From assembly GCA_949317995.1 (NCBI GenBank), contig OX439036.1:29396354-29460353 (forward strand): DNA of 64,000 nucleotides, read 5' to 3'. Source of the DNA: Acholoe squamosa. Lineage: Eukaryota; Annelida; Polychaeta; Phyllodocida; Polynoidae. A model generated the notes under the pieces. That model was not told the origin of the DNA, did no database searches, and saw only the letters and a list, made by a program, of their open reading frames with translations. Position numbers and translations under genes: made by a program. Within the stretch, counting starts at the first letter, position 1. Each line of letters starts with the position of its first letter. Below are positions 12,001-22,890 of the stretch, piece by piece.

Positions 12001-14760
12001 CGCCATCACTGCACAATACAATCGTCATAATACCCCAGTCATGCTACTCCATGCTCACTGACTGCAGTGGTCTGCACTTCCCCAGTGCCATCACTCCCCA
12101 TTACAAGGCCCGTCCCAACACAAGCATGTCGCATTACAGTAATTGAGTTTTTTTGCCCACAGTTCAAACCATTCTGCCATACATTACAGTGGTACCTGTA
12201 GCAGCAGTTCCATCAGCAGGGGCGTGGCACATGGCGGCAGTGATGGACAGCCTTAGAGTACCAAAATGGGGCTCCTCCAGTGCCTGATAGTGTTGTTCTT
12301 GAGCTTTAGGCACCAGGCAGGCATGGCTGTCAGGCTGGGGCGCCGCATTAATTTGTTAAAACTCGGTCGCACCTTTTAATCAGTGTCGCGTCTGATTTCC
12401 GTCTCGCCGTCCACGTCTTCCCCGAAAACGCCTGGAGGCACATGGCACCGTGGAGTACCCAGGGGAGGCGGGGAGGTGGGTGGAGGGCGGGGATGAAGGA
12501 GGGACAAGAGGAGACTAATGTCAAGCTTGTCCGGTGTCTATTGCCATGGGAATTCAGATGTTCACCAATTCGGCCTTATTTGGAACTGGCACTCTTGGTA
12601 TAATTATTTATTAGTAAAAGTAGAAGTCATTTGTTTATACATTTAAAAAAAAAATCTGATGGTGGGGTGGTTAAAGCAATGTAAGACATCTCGCCAATCA
12701 TGCTCTACTTCTGGATCCATGTGGAATCTATGGATAAGACAACTTGCATGCATGTGTTTACCATTGTTATGAACTGTCCAACATCATCATTGCAAAACAG
12801 TTTTTGTAAACTAGTTACGTGTATCAGTTTGATTCCTGGTCCAGCCCACTTTTAGATGTGTGTACCAGTATATTTGTTAGTACTGGTGGAGGTGCGGAAG
12901 GGGGGGGGGTGTAGACACCTGGGTGTTCACCTTGGCACTCGCCTCGCCGGACTGTCCGAAGCCGTCAGAGGGATAGAGACGACATAACTGGAGACCTGAG
13001 GGAAGGTTTACAAGGTAGACGTCAGATGGAATATATAATAGGCTGGGATCTGTCCAGTGTTGGCGCAGGATGAGTTTGGAAAGAGGAAGGTGGATGGAGA
13101 TGGCCGATTTATGGTTGAACCTGGCAGAGATGATCTACATTTCTCAGTAAAGGTCGGTCAAAACAATCCAGCTACACAAACAGAGCTATTTGATATAAAC
13201 AGAACTACCGGTAACAACGCCCATCAATAAAGATGGGCCATGTGAAACAAAATGACTATCCTACATGTAGTTGCACTTCAGCTAACCTTCTTAGATTTCA
13301 TGGCTACATATCTCTTGGCACTGACACTAAACAGTGTTGTTTCAAAACTAAAATCATATGTACTTGTGATTTATTGCCATTTTCCATGATGCTAATTCAT
13401 ACAACAGTTTTTTTTTCTTCTTCGGTACAGTCTCAATTCAGGTAAGGTCAGGAGGCAGGAAGGGAAAAGATGAGATCAGGTGTGGGCGGAGTGATCCCAG
13501 TGAACCATTGTTCAAATGCCTAGAGGATGTAGACACTTCCTTGCCAAAAAGCAGTGGTTTGGACAGGACCGCGTTTGAATTAAAACAGTTCACACAGTCT
13601 CCTATTAGTAACTAACTTTCAGTTCCTTGGGATCTATGACATAGAAAAGCATTAATTATATTCATATTAACCTGAAGTCCCAAGCTATATAGCATCCGCT
13701 AGTTTGTACCTAGCTAGAAAACTGCACTAGCACTGTAACCTTTACACCCCCACCCAATTAACCCCTAATGATCCATAGATTGACTGATTGCTTGGACAGT
13801 CAGTTTCACGTCCATGTGGAACTCAGACATAGATAATAACGGCCAACAGTGAGATTTTACCTTGAATGTTGCACATCATAAACTGTATCAGTCAGCCAAC
13901 CAGTATGAACCTTGATTTCAAACTATGAATTGAATTGACTTTTGTATTGGAAATCAGTATAGGGGATGAATTTAGAGGAAATGAGTGTGTGGGTGAGTGC
14001 CTTATCAAAGGGGACATCTTCATCGCCACAGGCTTTTGAGACAACTCAAGCAAACAACCATGCCTTACGGTGAGAACGTATAGTGTCAACTTCATCCTCG
14101 CTCAACAATGACAGGTTGGTCCTTAGAGCTTAAATCTATCAAATTCCTAAGCATCGATACCCTGTTTTTCATCATGTGGATTTTGAAATAAAAAAGAGGC
14201 ATTCAGTATTCCTACCCTGACGATTAATATGTTACACTGATTCATTGTATGACGTGGATTAGTTGATGCAATGATATGGAAATTTAATACCCGCCCCATT
14301 AGTAGATTTCATGATATTTATGAAGTTGTTTGCAGTACTAGATAGTATGAATTGTCTGCATTCACCATTGTTTGATATCCACTATATTTCGGACATGACA
14401 TCTGCCAACACAATTTAGGTAGCCATGGGAGAGGAGGGGAGGGGTAGGGATGTGACAATGAGAGGAGAATGAGCTGATGAGTGTGATAGTGCTACATCCG
14501 TGTCTGGTGGTACATGGGATAGTGGGAGGGGGTTGGCAGGTGGTCCGTGAGGCCAGGTGAGCTGCCAAAATGACCTGTCCTAATCAGATGACGTGATGGC
14601 TGAGTGCAGCCCGACAGTCTACATCAGCAGCCATACAGCTCCTAATATAATATCTACACCGCCATAGGTTATATACAATAGTCTGTATTAGGAGCCGAGC
14701 CATGGTTACGCCATTACTGTCCCCTGGGCTGCCGTCATGGTCACCTCCATGACGCCATAA
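9036..14760. other. Gene-free stretch with SINE fragments
   Basis: No exon of the minus-strand kinase, or of any other gene, could be supported here. The next kinase exon should lie left of 19222, so this stretch is a candidate location. I found no codons for the HRD or DFG motifs with splice sites. It contains a 10-base G run near 12900 and a SINE-like fragment at 13790-13850. Confidence 0.4.
13790..13850 (-). repeat. SINE-like tail fragment
   Basis: The block with agtttcacgtcc followed by ggaactcagacat matches the block at 16095-16130 (agttttacgtcc, then ggaactcagacat). Read on the minus strand, both give '...gagttcc...ggacgt(a/g)aaact'. Such tails resemble mollusc SINE or LINE 3' ends, from memory only. 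Confidence 0.4.
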
Positions 14761-14908
14761 TGACGTCACAATTCAAAGTCACGACGACGTGACGTCAGGC
14801 AGTCAGCAACTACGTGTTAGCCTGGACGTGCTGTCATGGTTGGGGCTCAATTCCCTAGAGAGTGAGTTCCACCAGAATACTATGTGTGTGCACGGAGGTA
14901 TGACGTCA
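14761..14908. promoter_or_regulatory. Cluster of three full CRE sites
   Basis: The perfect 8-base palindrome TGACGTCA occurs at 14761-14768, 14790-14797 and 14901-14908. Partial versions (tgacgtga, tgacgcca) lie just to the left, and the surroundings are moderately CpG-rich. TGACGTCA is the established binding site of CREB/ATF bZIP dimers. The cluster lies about 4.3 kb past exon 2 in the direction of transcription, so it may be in intron 2 of the kinase gene. An enhancer role is inferred. Confidence 0.45.
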
Positions 14909-16074
14909 CCCACGGAATTTCCTACGTTGCATACCCTGGTGTAACATTGTGCACGACCGTTTCAGATCACGACGTTAAATACAGCAATGTTGTGTGAAAG
15001 CCTCTTCTTGGAAAATGGATTCTTCAACATATCACTGGTCACCATTTGAGCAAATCATAGATATTTGGGGGGAAAAAGTAGATCCGATACCTTTCCCGGA
15101 TTTTCCCAAGATTTGGACCAAGCCTGTCTGGGGTGTTATATTTGAGGATAATGTTCACCATCCAACCCATATCTTCCATAGTATGATTTTTGTACACCAT
15201 CACATCTTAGGCTGAACTGCTTCTATGTATCAGTCTGTGTATGTTTATTGATGCCTCTAGGATGTTGAGATGCAAAAATTCCTCTGTATAATAGGGCACA
15301 CCGGCGCATTGCGATTTTTGATGGTGGTAACCGCACCATGGACTAGGTACTGGAGGAGTGTCTAAGGCTATTTGTGGGGTGGGTGGTTGGGTAGGCGGGG
15401 TTGGATAGTGGCCGCTCGGTCGCGCTCAATCTGGGAGGTAGATATTTGACCATTACAGGCCCGGGCTGCCACCATCAATGCCCGAACGCTGTCATGTGAG
15501 GTGCTGCCATTGCCTGGCTCCAGACAACCACGTCCCTCCCACCCTACCGCCACCGATGCCACCCGGCCCGCCACCAACCAATAAAGCGGGTTGTTGCAGC
15601 GCCTCACCGAATCCAATTTCTTTCAAGGGGGAAACGGGGTAGGGGGCAAAGGGAGGAAATTCGGGTGTGGCTATTTGTCTCATCCCCCTTCCCCACTGAC
15701 TACTGCTCCCTCTACCACCCCCTGGACCCATTGATTTCTGCCTGGACCAGCGCAGTGGTTTTCTGGCTTTCTACTGAAATGCGATGAAATGTAGGGGTTC
15801 TGTGAGAGGGAAGGTGGGACTAGGTCTCTTTGTGGAATGGAAGAGTGCCATCAGTAAGCATGCATTCATGACTCATCTCACCATTCCCTTCATTTATATA
15901 TCGGCGCCTGTATATCTGTATGGGCATAAAAATACACTTAACATTCATTATATTCGAAAACCTTGTCAACATGGACAAATTTAATTCTTTATGACTAGAC
16001 ACCTAGAGGCAGGCAGATATTAGTGACAGAAAAGGGTACCGTGTACCCTCATCTTCTTCACTGGTTTGAACAAC

Positions 16075-16160
16075 TGGTTTGTTTGTTTGTTTAGTTTTAC
16101 GTCCAGAGTCAGCGAGGAACTCAGACATTCAAGGTTTCTCAGACATTAAGTCCTTTCTTT
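16075..16160 (-). repeat. SINE/LINE-like tail with (GTTT)n
   Basis: A (gttt)n run at about 16077-16092 precedes ttttacgtccagagtcagcg. On the minus strand this reads as a ggacgtaaaac block followed by an (aaac)n tail, the typical ending of a retroposon. It shares its core with 13790-13850. Confidence 0.45.
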
Positions 16161-17209
16161 TCTGTTTAGACAGGTATTTATATGCTGCTTGCCCGACACA
16201 GCAGTGACCATATCTATGAATGACCAAATCTATGAGATGAATGACCGAATCTATGAGGAGGGTTGAGGGGGAAAACCGCTACCGGGGCTTCATTTCTCTA
16301 CTCTTCTCTAAGGGAAAGCAAGTATTCTTTTATTTGCCTGGTCCTATAGGCAGGGCCAGACAAACCATGGCCTTTTGATCACTCAGACATGGTTCACTGA
16401 GGGGGAATCCCATGGCAAAAGACAAGCATGTAAGCCAGGGCCTGCGCATATGGACACCAACTGCCCACATGCTCACTCCAAGACACAAGAAACCCCGCCT
16501 TTTACGAATCTGGTATGCCCACTGTTAGTATGGAAGGAGATTTCTCCTTGTGGACTACCAATGAAGTTATTCTGCTCCTCCATGCCCTCACATGAAGGCC
16601 CCCACTCCACAGGGAAAGGTGAATAACTGGAGTAGTCTGGAGTACTGTATCCATATCTGTGGTACATAGTGGCTTCCACGGATGGCTTCAAATCAAATGA
16701 GAATTGCATTCTAAATATTGCCATCTAATGCATAAGGATTTCTAATATCATGTAAATGACGCACATCTGAACATTTCATCAATCGCATTGTACCATGATA
16801 TGCAATTTCTTTATGCAATATACAACACGTGTGACAGGTATTATGGCATCCTTAGATAGCGCAGTGGTAATACTCAAGAGTACAGTATCGGGAAGTTAAA
16901 GTTGTTTAATTACCAATCACAATTCATTGTACCTGTAACACATTAGTTTAAATGTTGCATTAATGAAATTCAAAACCTGCTGTAACGGTTTGCAAAAGGT
17001 GAGACTTTCATCAAATGTGTGGGAGTGGTGGCACTATCGGAAACCAGAGAAGCCACTCCAAAGTGGACTCGGCCAATGGGTCTCCCATTGATCGCAGGGA
17101 GGACGTTGGGGGGAGGAGAGCTGCACCTAAACACAACCCTGCTAACACAATTAAAACCCTAAGGACACGGGCCGAGGTGAAATCATGGGAAGCAATGCTT
17201 GATTAGGGC

Positions 17210-17620
17210 CCATTGTGTGTTAGCAATGGCGCCGGCGGCGCGGACGGAAGGTACGCCGCCGGCCACTGTAGTCGCTAATCTGTGTATCTATAGCCGTGCT
17301 ATAATCGGGTCAAGCAGGCATGCACAAGTGCATAAGTTGCACAGCTATACGTGGTCCAAGAACGGCGTGGTATTGATTTAATACAGCCCACACAGCCTGC
17401 CCACAATGCTGAGGAGCGCAGCTATGTGGGCGCGGATAACAGTGAGTGGAGGCTGCCGGGACGCCTGGTGGCTGCTGGTGCTGCCGCTGCCACCCTCCTG
17501 CTGCTCCTTGTACAGCTGTAGGCACTGCCTCCCTCCAGCCAGCCAGCCACCTTCCCCTGCAGCAGCAGCAGCCGCCTCCATACCACCTCCTCCTCCTTCT
17601 TCCTCCTCCCAACAGGGCTC
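17210..17620. repeat. GC-rich, triplet-rich patch
   Basis: A CpG-dense segment (ggcgccggcggcgcggacgg near 17229) is followed by impure ctg, cag and cct triplets (17460-17610). Overlapping open frames on both strands give low-complexity Gly, Pro, Cys and Ser runs, which is expected from triplet repeats and is not evidence for a protein. Confidence 0.5.
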
Positions 17621-19221
17621 CTCGTACTTTCTTCATGATTATAACCCAGTCCCTTGTTCTTACAATGTAGAGAGAGGCCACAGGGCCCTCGGCTCTCGAC
17701 TTATTTTGCGTCATTTCCCTGGAGGTGGCGAAGATTTGCTGTTTAAAGTTAACCTTCTACAGTGGAAGCCACAACATGGCTTCATAGCGTTGGTATGAAG
17801 CCATGCCGTCTTCCTGCTCCACCACCTCCTTCTCACCATTACCCACAAGCCGGTCTCCTTACAGTGTAGTTATACTAAAGCTGCCAGGTTAAGGCCAGCA
17901 TCTAGGCTAATATGGAGGCCAACATACTGCCCGAGAGAGATGTAAATTAGCAGCAGTCAGATCGCGATTTATGTTACTGGTCACCATGTGTTTCACAATG
18001 CAATGCTCCTTACCTGATTGTGGAATTTGAAGGATCAGCTGAATATCCTGGAAGACGTGGTCGACGATAGAATACTATTGTAATCCCCTTTGTGCCACAT
18101 GGTATCACGGCACTTCTCAGAGGCCCATTGCTACTTAGACAAACACATTTGAGGGCACTGTCCTTACTGATGCTTTGGTATTCATCTTATTGAACATTTC
18201 TCATCTTCTTCACATGTATCGTATCCACCATGTCTTTTCCTGTTTTCTTCATGCGCTTCTTTGTCAATTACAGACTGTTGAAACTCCACATTAATTTTTT
18301 TTTTCATTAGCACGGACACCACTTGGTGACCAGTAACATTTCTCAGAAATCATTGAAAACATTCTGACTTCTCTCTCAGGCGACTATGAACAATAGGTAC
18401 ATGTCATAAACACCAACATGTGAAGCCAATGTGTAAACATGGTCAAAAAGGGTTTTGTGTGTTAGCTAGTTCTTTTCATAATGAGTAGCTTAAAAGCCAG
18501 GATAATCACATGTCAATCATATCCATAGAAAATAGTAGATATTATTAGAACAATACCATTCAATATGCTAGGCAAGTACATAATTATCAATTTCAACAGA
18601 TATGATTGGCCAGGAAAAGGGATTTGCTTCCTAACCAGGGGAGAGCAAAGTATTTTGCTTGAAACTCCAAAAGTCACATAATTCTATGCCTAAATAAGTT
18701 ATTGCTTTGATGACATTTCATCTGTAGCTGGCAAAAAGGGTCCAGCAAGTTCACTCCCTATAGAGAAAGCATTGGTTTCCTTTGCCGTTTCAATTGTTTT
18801 TGTTTTGTCTTTTGTGAAACTATTAGATTTTCTCAAGTATTATTCCAGAAAAATACCTCGATGCTTCGGATTTTATGCCATACATCTTCTCCAAATTTAC
18901 ACCTATGTGTCGCTGCCAATGTATACATATTATCCTTTTTAGCCAACAACTAATTCAATATATAGATTATTTTCAGTGGAATTTGGCGCTCACCCTTCTT
19001 CCTCAATTTTTAGGCATCTTACAATGCCGAAGACCCGGGTTTCCGCCTACAACTTTTGGAGTTGAATATTATATATACAAGAAATCTATCATACAACAGA
19101 TAAAATAAAGATTATTCCAGAAATGTCTCCACATATTTTTCATTTTAGAGAATATCCCCTACACTATCTGCATTTTGAACAGGACCTGGCTTATCAGCTA
19201 CCAAACAGCAAGGCGACTTAC

Positions 19222-19350
19222 CTTTAACGTCTCGTAGAGGCGTATGATGTTGGGGTGTCGTAGCTGGGACATGATCCTGGCTTCTCTGTGTAGGTTGAGT
19301 CTTATATAGTCCTCCTTGATCTTCTTGGTGTCCATAACCTTGATTGCCAA
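19222..19350 (-). CDS. Kinase gene exon 2: VAIK-type lysine and alpha-C helix
   Basis: This 129-base internal exon encodes 43 codons (residues 38-80 if joined directly to exon 1) of the N-lobe of a Ser/Thr protein kinase. It opens with Leu-Ala-Ile-Lys, in which Lys41 matches the invariant ATP-phosphate-anchoring lysine of the VAIK motif. HREARIM follows, in which Glu60 fits the alpha-C glutamate that salt-bridges this lysine. The exon ends with RHPNIIRLYETLK, typical of the alpha-C to beta-4 stretch of AMPK-related kinases. Splice sites are strong: ...ttttgcag before it, with a pyrimidine tract and a ctaatgac branch-like word, and AAG|GTAAGTC after it. The frame is open and in phase 0 at both ends. 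Spacing between the lysine and glutamate fits AMPK and NUAK (one residue longer than SIK or MARK); the NLxRE...RHPNI pattern also recalls HUNK. The subfamily is therefore uncertain, while kinase identity is secure. Confidence 0.93.
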
Positions 19351-20939
19351 CTGCAAAAGTAAAAGTGTCATTAGAGAGGTTCCTAAGTGTAAGCTATTTA
19401 ATCTTTCTTTGTGTCACTAATGAAAGTGATATAAAAATAAAGAAACTTTTATCACTTTGAAAACCAGCAATATCCACACGTGGTTTTGTTCATCACACGA
19501 AATCATCTGGTAAAAGACCTTATAGCGATAGAGACATTTGTATCACATAAAACAATAAATGTGGACCAAGTTCAAATGCAGACAATCCTGACGATATGTG
19601 TGCACCATCTGCGTATGAGTAGCAACTGACTGACTTCTTATATTATGCTGAATGTATGTACCAACTAATGCTAAAAGCCCCTACCAGTAGCCCCTGGACG
19701 ATAAACTCATAATGGATCAACATTGTATAAGGACGGAAATTGCCCAGAGGCATCCTTGCGCTGTCTGGTTCTAACCTAGAGATAGCTGCCGGGCATTGCA
19801 GCAGCGGAAGTTACACAATTATGGATTAATGGGGTCTCAGATCATCTCAAACAGACTAAAGACTACAACCATATTCAGAGGTGAAAATCAATAAGGGTCC
19901 CATGCATTCGCCTCTGTAAACCCCCTCACTTCCACGCCTTAATGTAGCCTCCATGCCACCCGCCACAAGGGTTTTTTTTATACTGTGGTAACGCAGTCTT
20001 TAGGGGGAATAAAATCACCGTGTATAGATCGATTTAGACCAGCGGCCGAAGGCGAAAAGAAATTTTCAGTAAACATTATCTTGTTTAGCATTGGTCCCCA
20101 GGCTGAGTCTGCTAATGCGCGACCGTGGAATAAAACAGGAGAGGATCCCCCAGTTGGTATGTGGTGCTAATGCCATGACATAAGTGAAACTTAATTTGTG
20201 ACGGAAAATCAATTATGACATCTCTAATAAGATTGCCCGATACAGGAACTGCTTAGGATAGGATGGAGGGAATGGCTCTTGGTGCCTGTCACTCTAAAAA
20301 CAGTCCTTTCTCGGTAATACTAGACAGGTCTACCTACAAGGTCATCCTTCCAGTGGCAATACAATATATACACATACGCGTAGGTGAAGCAATGTACAAG
20401 GTTAAATACCTAATCAATTTTGGCCATTCTATTCTGATTACTTGGATTTATGATCAACTCAGCGAATTTTTAGCAAATTGGAAAATTTCCCCATATTTGT
20501 ACATTCGACCGCCAAAAGGGTATTTTCCAGGCCCTTCTCTTTCTACGCGAATTCATGGTATTTTAAAATAGTGTGTTCAATACAATAGGTGTTTGTTTCT
20601 GGAATCAGAAATTAACTTTGACATACTACATGTACTTATGTAGCACACTAGGAATGCCCAATACGAAAAGCGGCTGGCGATATATTTGCTGGGGTGGTGT
20701 CAATATTTCTCATCTTTTATCGTAATAATCAGTTCTGGATCGAAGGTGTATTGCACCTGAATATTGGACGTCCAATTGACCAGCTGCGTAGACATATATG
20801 GTGTATTAACGACAAGGTATGCCGGTATTAGACCATGTCCTTTCACAGCAGTAGGGGGATTCGGCATGGGGGATAATCATTGGGAGGGGTGGGTGGGGTA
20901 GGACTGAACTATAATGGCTCTAGCAGCACCTATCTAGAG

Positions 20940-21300
20940 GAGGATGCTGACAGGCACATCAGGCCTGGCTTCCTGTCCTGCCTTCTACCGCCTGCCTTCC
21001 GCCAATACACATTTCAACATCAGGTAAAACCCGGCCTGGCCCCAATGGACCCGGCTTAGGCACGGCTCGCAATGCATTTGATAAATGATTGCAATATTCG
21101 TCAGGTCCCCCTGATCGGAGGCCGGCGTGTGCAAAGGCCTGACAAACGGCGGCGGCAGCGGCCGCGCTGCCTGCGAAAAAAGCACAAATAGTGTCAGACG
21201 GCAGAAGCGAGGATGCCGGAGGTGGTGGTAGCAGTGGTGCTTCTGAGAATGGGTGGTGGTGGTAATGTGCATCCACTGTCCTCTTGTAGGCTATCGTACT
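20940..21300. promoter_or_regulatory. CpG-rich patch in intron 1 (candidate CpG island)
   Basis: This block is much richer in C+G and CpG than its flanks, with clusters such as aacggcggcggcagcggccg (contains a NotI site) and atcggaggccggcgtgtgc. A 118-codon open frame crosses it on the minus strand. Its product is low-complexity (Pro, Ala and Gly runs) and has no recognisable domain. An intronic promoter or enhancer is the likelier reading; no direct evidence. Confidence 0.35.
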
Positions 21301-21554
21301 TTCTTCTGACAACACGCTTGATTAATTAGAAACTCTCCCAACACCCTAAATGTCCCGCTAGATCTCCCTCTCACTACTTTCTATAGGTTAGGTTAGCATC
21401 ATAACCTCCCATTCCAGGAATATATATCTAACTCCATCACCACCCCCTCCTTGCCATGCGTCTACATGCCGACAGTTATAAATGTACAAGCCTTCTATCA
21501 GCCTGTTCTGACAATTATAACTGCGTTTAACTGGACAGAAAGAGTTGGATAAAG

Positions 21555-21600
21555 ATTAGTGGTGGTGGTGGTGGTGGTGGTAGTGGTGGAAACGGGCGGC
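21555..21600. repeat. (GGT)n microsatellite
   Basis: About nine ggt triplets with one tag interruption, followed by degenerate ggt/agt triplets to about 21630. Confidence 0.85.
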
Positions 21601-22099
21601 AGTGGTAGTAGTGATGGTGCCACTGCTGCTCTGGCTGCCTCTGTTGTTATAAACCTGCGCCTCACAGCCCAACTGCACACGCCATCAATCCTTAGGGCCT
21701 GTTGGCCCGGGCCTTAATACAAGCAGCTAATTTTTGGAGGACAGGCAGCACGGGGCCCTCCCATTCATCTGTGAGTGTAGAACAAAGGGGGAGCTGCTCA
21801 CTGCCGGGATCAGCTCCTGAGCAGCTCGTGGTGGTAGTAATCTCAGGTCGGCCCCGAGGTCGCCTCTGCCAGCCTCCCATAGAGCAGCTGTCTCTAAAAG
21901 ACTTCAGATCTCCAGGGGGCCTTAAATCTCCACCCCTGAGTATCTATCTCCCACCTTCATTCCCCCCTCATCCTCCACTTCCTCTGGTCATCCCTCCTAC
22001 CGCCTCTACATATCCCCACTGTATCCCCCAGAGTACATGCATAGAGTATACATGTACATGTTGCTACATAAGCAAGTAATCCCCACTGGCTTACTTCTC

Positions 22100-22225
22100 A
22101 CCTGTCATTATTCTAACGCAGGTCAATTAAATCCTCAAATATCATTCATAAACTACCAGCACTTGTAAACAAAATAAATCATAATTAATCCCACTCGAAT
22201 GGCTGTACACAATAACAAAGACATC
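22100..22225. other. AT-rich block with TAATTA-type words
   Basis: Next to a CpG-rich patch, this block holds tcaattaaat, ataattaatc and similar homeodomain-core words. It has the texture of a conserved non-coding element, but conservation cannot be judged from one sequence. Confidence 0.2.
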
Positions 22226-22299
22226 GTCAACTAGATTTGCCTATTTATGTCAGGCAAATACAGACTGGAATATGGACACGTTTGACTCGACCTTGGTGT

Positions 22300-22760
22300 A
22301 TTTTTTAACTGCTCGGTTGGGCTTTTTAGAGGCCTCATTGGGCCTGTGTCGCTGACGCCCCACGCCCCTATGATACAGACCCTTCTCTGCCTGCCTGAGC
22401 TGTTTGCAGCCATCTCCTGTCGCGAAACCGGAAGTCTCCCGCAATAACCTATGATGTCATATCTAATTTTAGCACACGCAGGCGCTGCCAGGACGCAGCA
22501 GCGTTTTCAGCACGGCCTCCGCTCCAGCTTCTGCGCTAGGCGAGGCTAGGTGATTCAGCCAAGAAGAGGGCACGGGCTCTTGAACCTATTTTTTGTGCCT
22601 GTTTGCATCTAAGTCGCAGTTCATTAGCCTCGATTCGGTTAGCACTGTTGTAAATTTAGTTTGGGAGGTGTCCTTCACGCGACCTTTGTTTTGGTTTTAT
22701 GCATGAAGCGGCGACAGCTGTAGGGAGCGCAGTGATCTCGTACCAATCTGGTGATGTTAG
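22300..22760. promoter_or_regulatory. CpG-rich patch with ETS and CRE-like words
   Basis: This CpG-rich stretch contains ACCGGAAGT at 22427-22435, a strong ETS-family (GABP-type) word common in housekeeping promoters, and a tgatgtcat (CRE/AP-1-like) word about 20 bases on. Further right come cgcaggcgctgccaggacgc and cacggcctccgctcc. The composition and words suggest an internal promoter or enhancer of the kinase gene, or the start of an unseen non-coding transcript. This is inference from words only. Confidence 0.35.
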
Positions 22761-22868
22761 CCGGTGATGATTTATCATGTTTGATGTCAATAACCCGCTA
22801 TCCACGAGGCACAATGATTGATAGTAATTAGACCATGTTGGCTGCCAGCCACTGCCGCTATCGGCGAG

Positions 22869-22890
22869 ACCACCACCACCACCACCACCC
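22869..22890. repeat. (CCA)n microsatellite
   Basis: About seven cca/cac triplets in a row; an overlapping open frame reads this as a His run. Confidence 0.85.

Larger units (their letters stand above)
14909..19221. other. Probable intron 2 of the kinase gene
   Basis: This follows the consensus donor of exon 2 (AAG|GTAAGTC on the minus strand, intron beginning at 19221), so at least its right part must be intron. The far end is unknown. It includes a SINE-like fragment (16075-16160) and a GC-rich, triplet-rich patch (17210-17620). I found no exon 3. Confidence 0.5.

Noticed and set aside
17310..17798. Two overlapping frames of about 130 codons on opposite strands
   Set aside because: Both translate impure triplet repeats and GC-rich sequence; neither looks like a conserved protein.
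20959..21315. 118-codon minus-strand open frame in the CpG-rich patch
   Set aside because: The product is low-complexity (His, Pro, Ala, Gly runs) with no domain, and the frame length is explained by high GC content.
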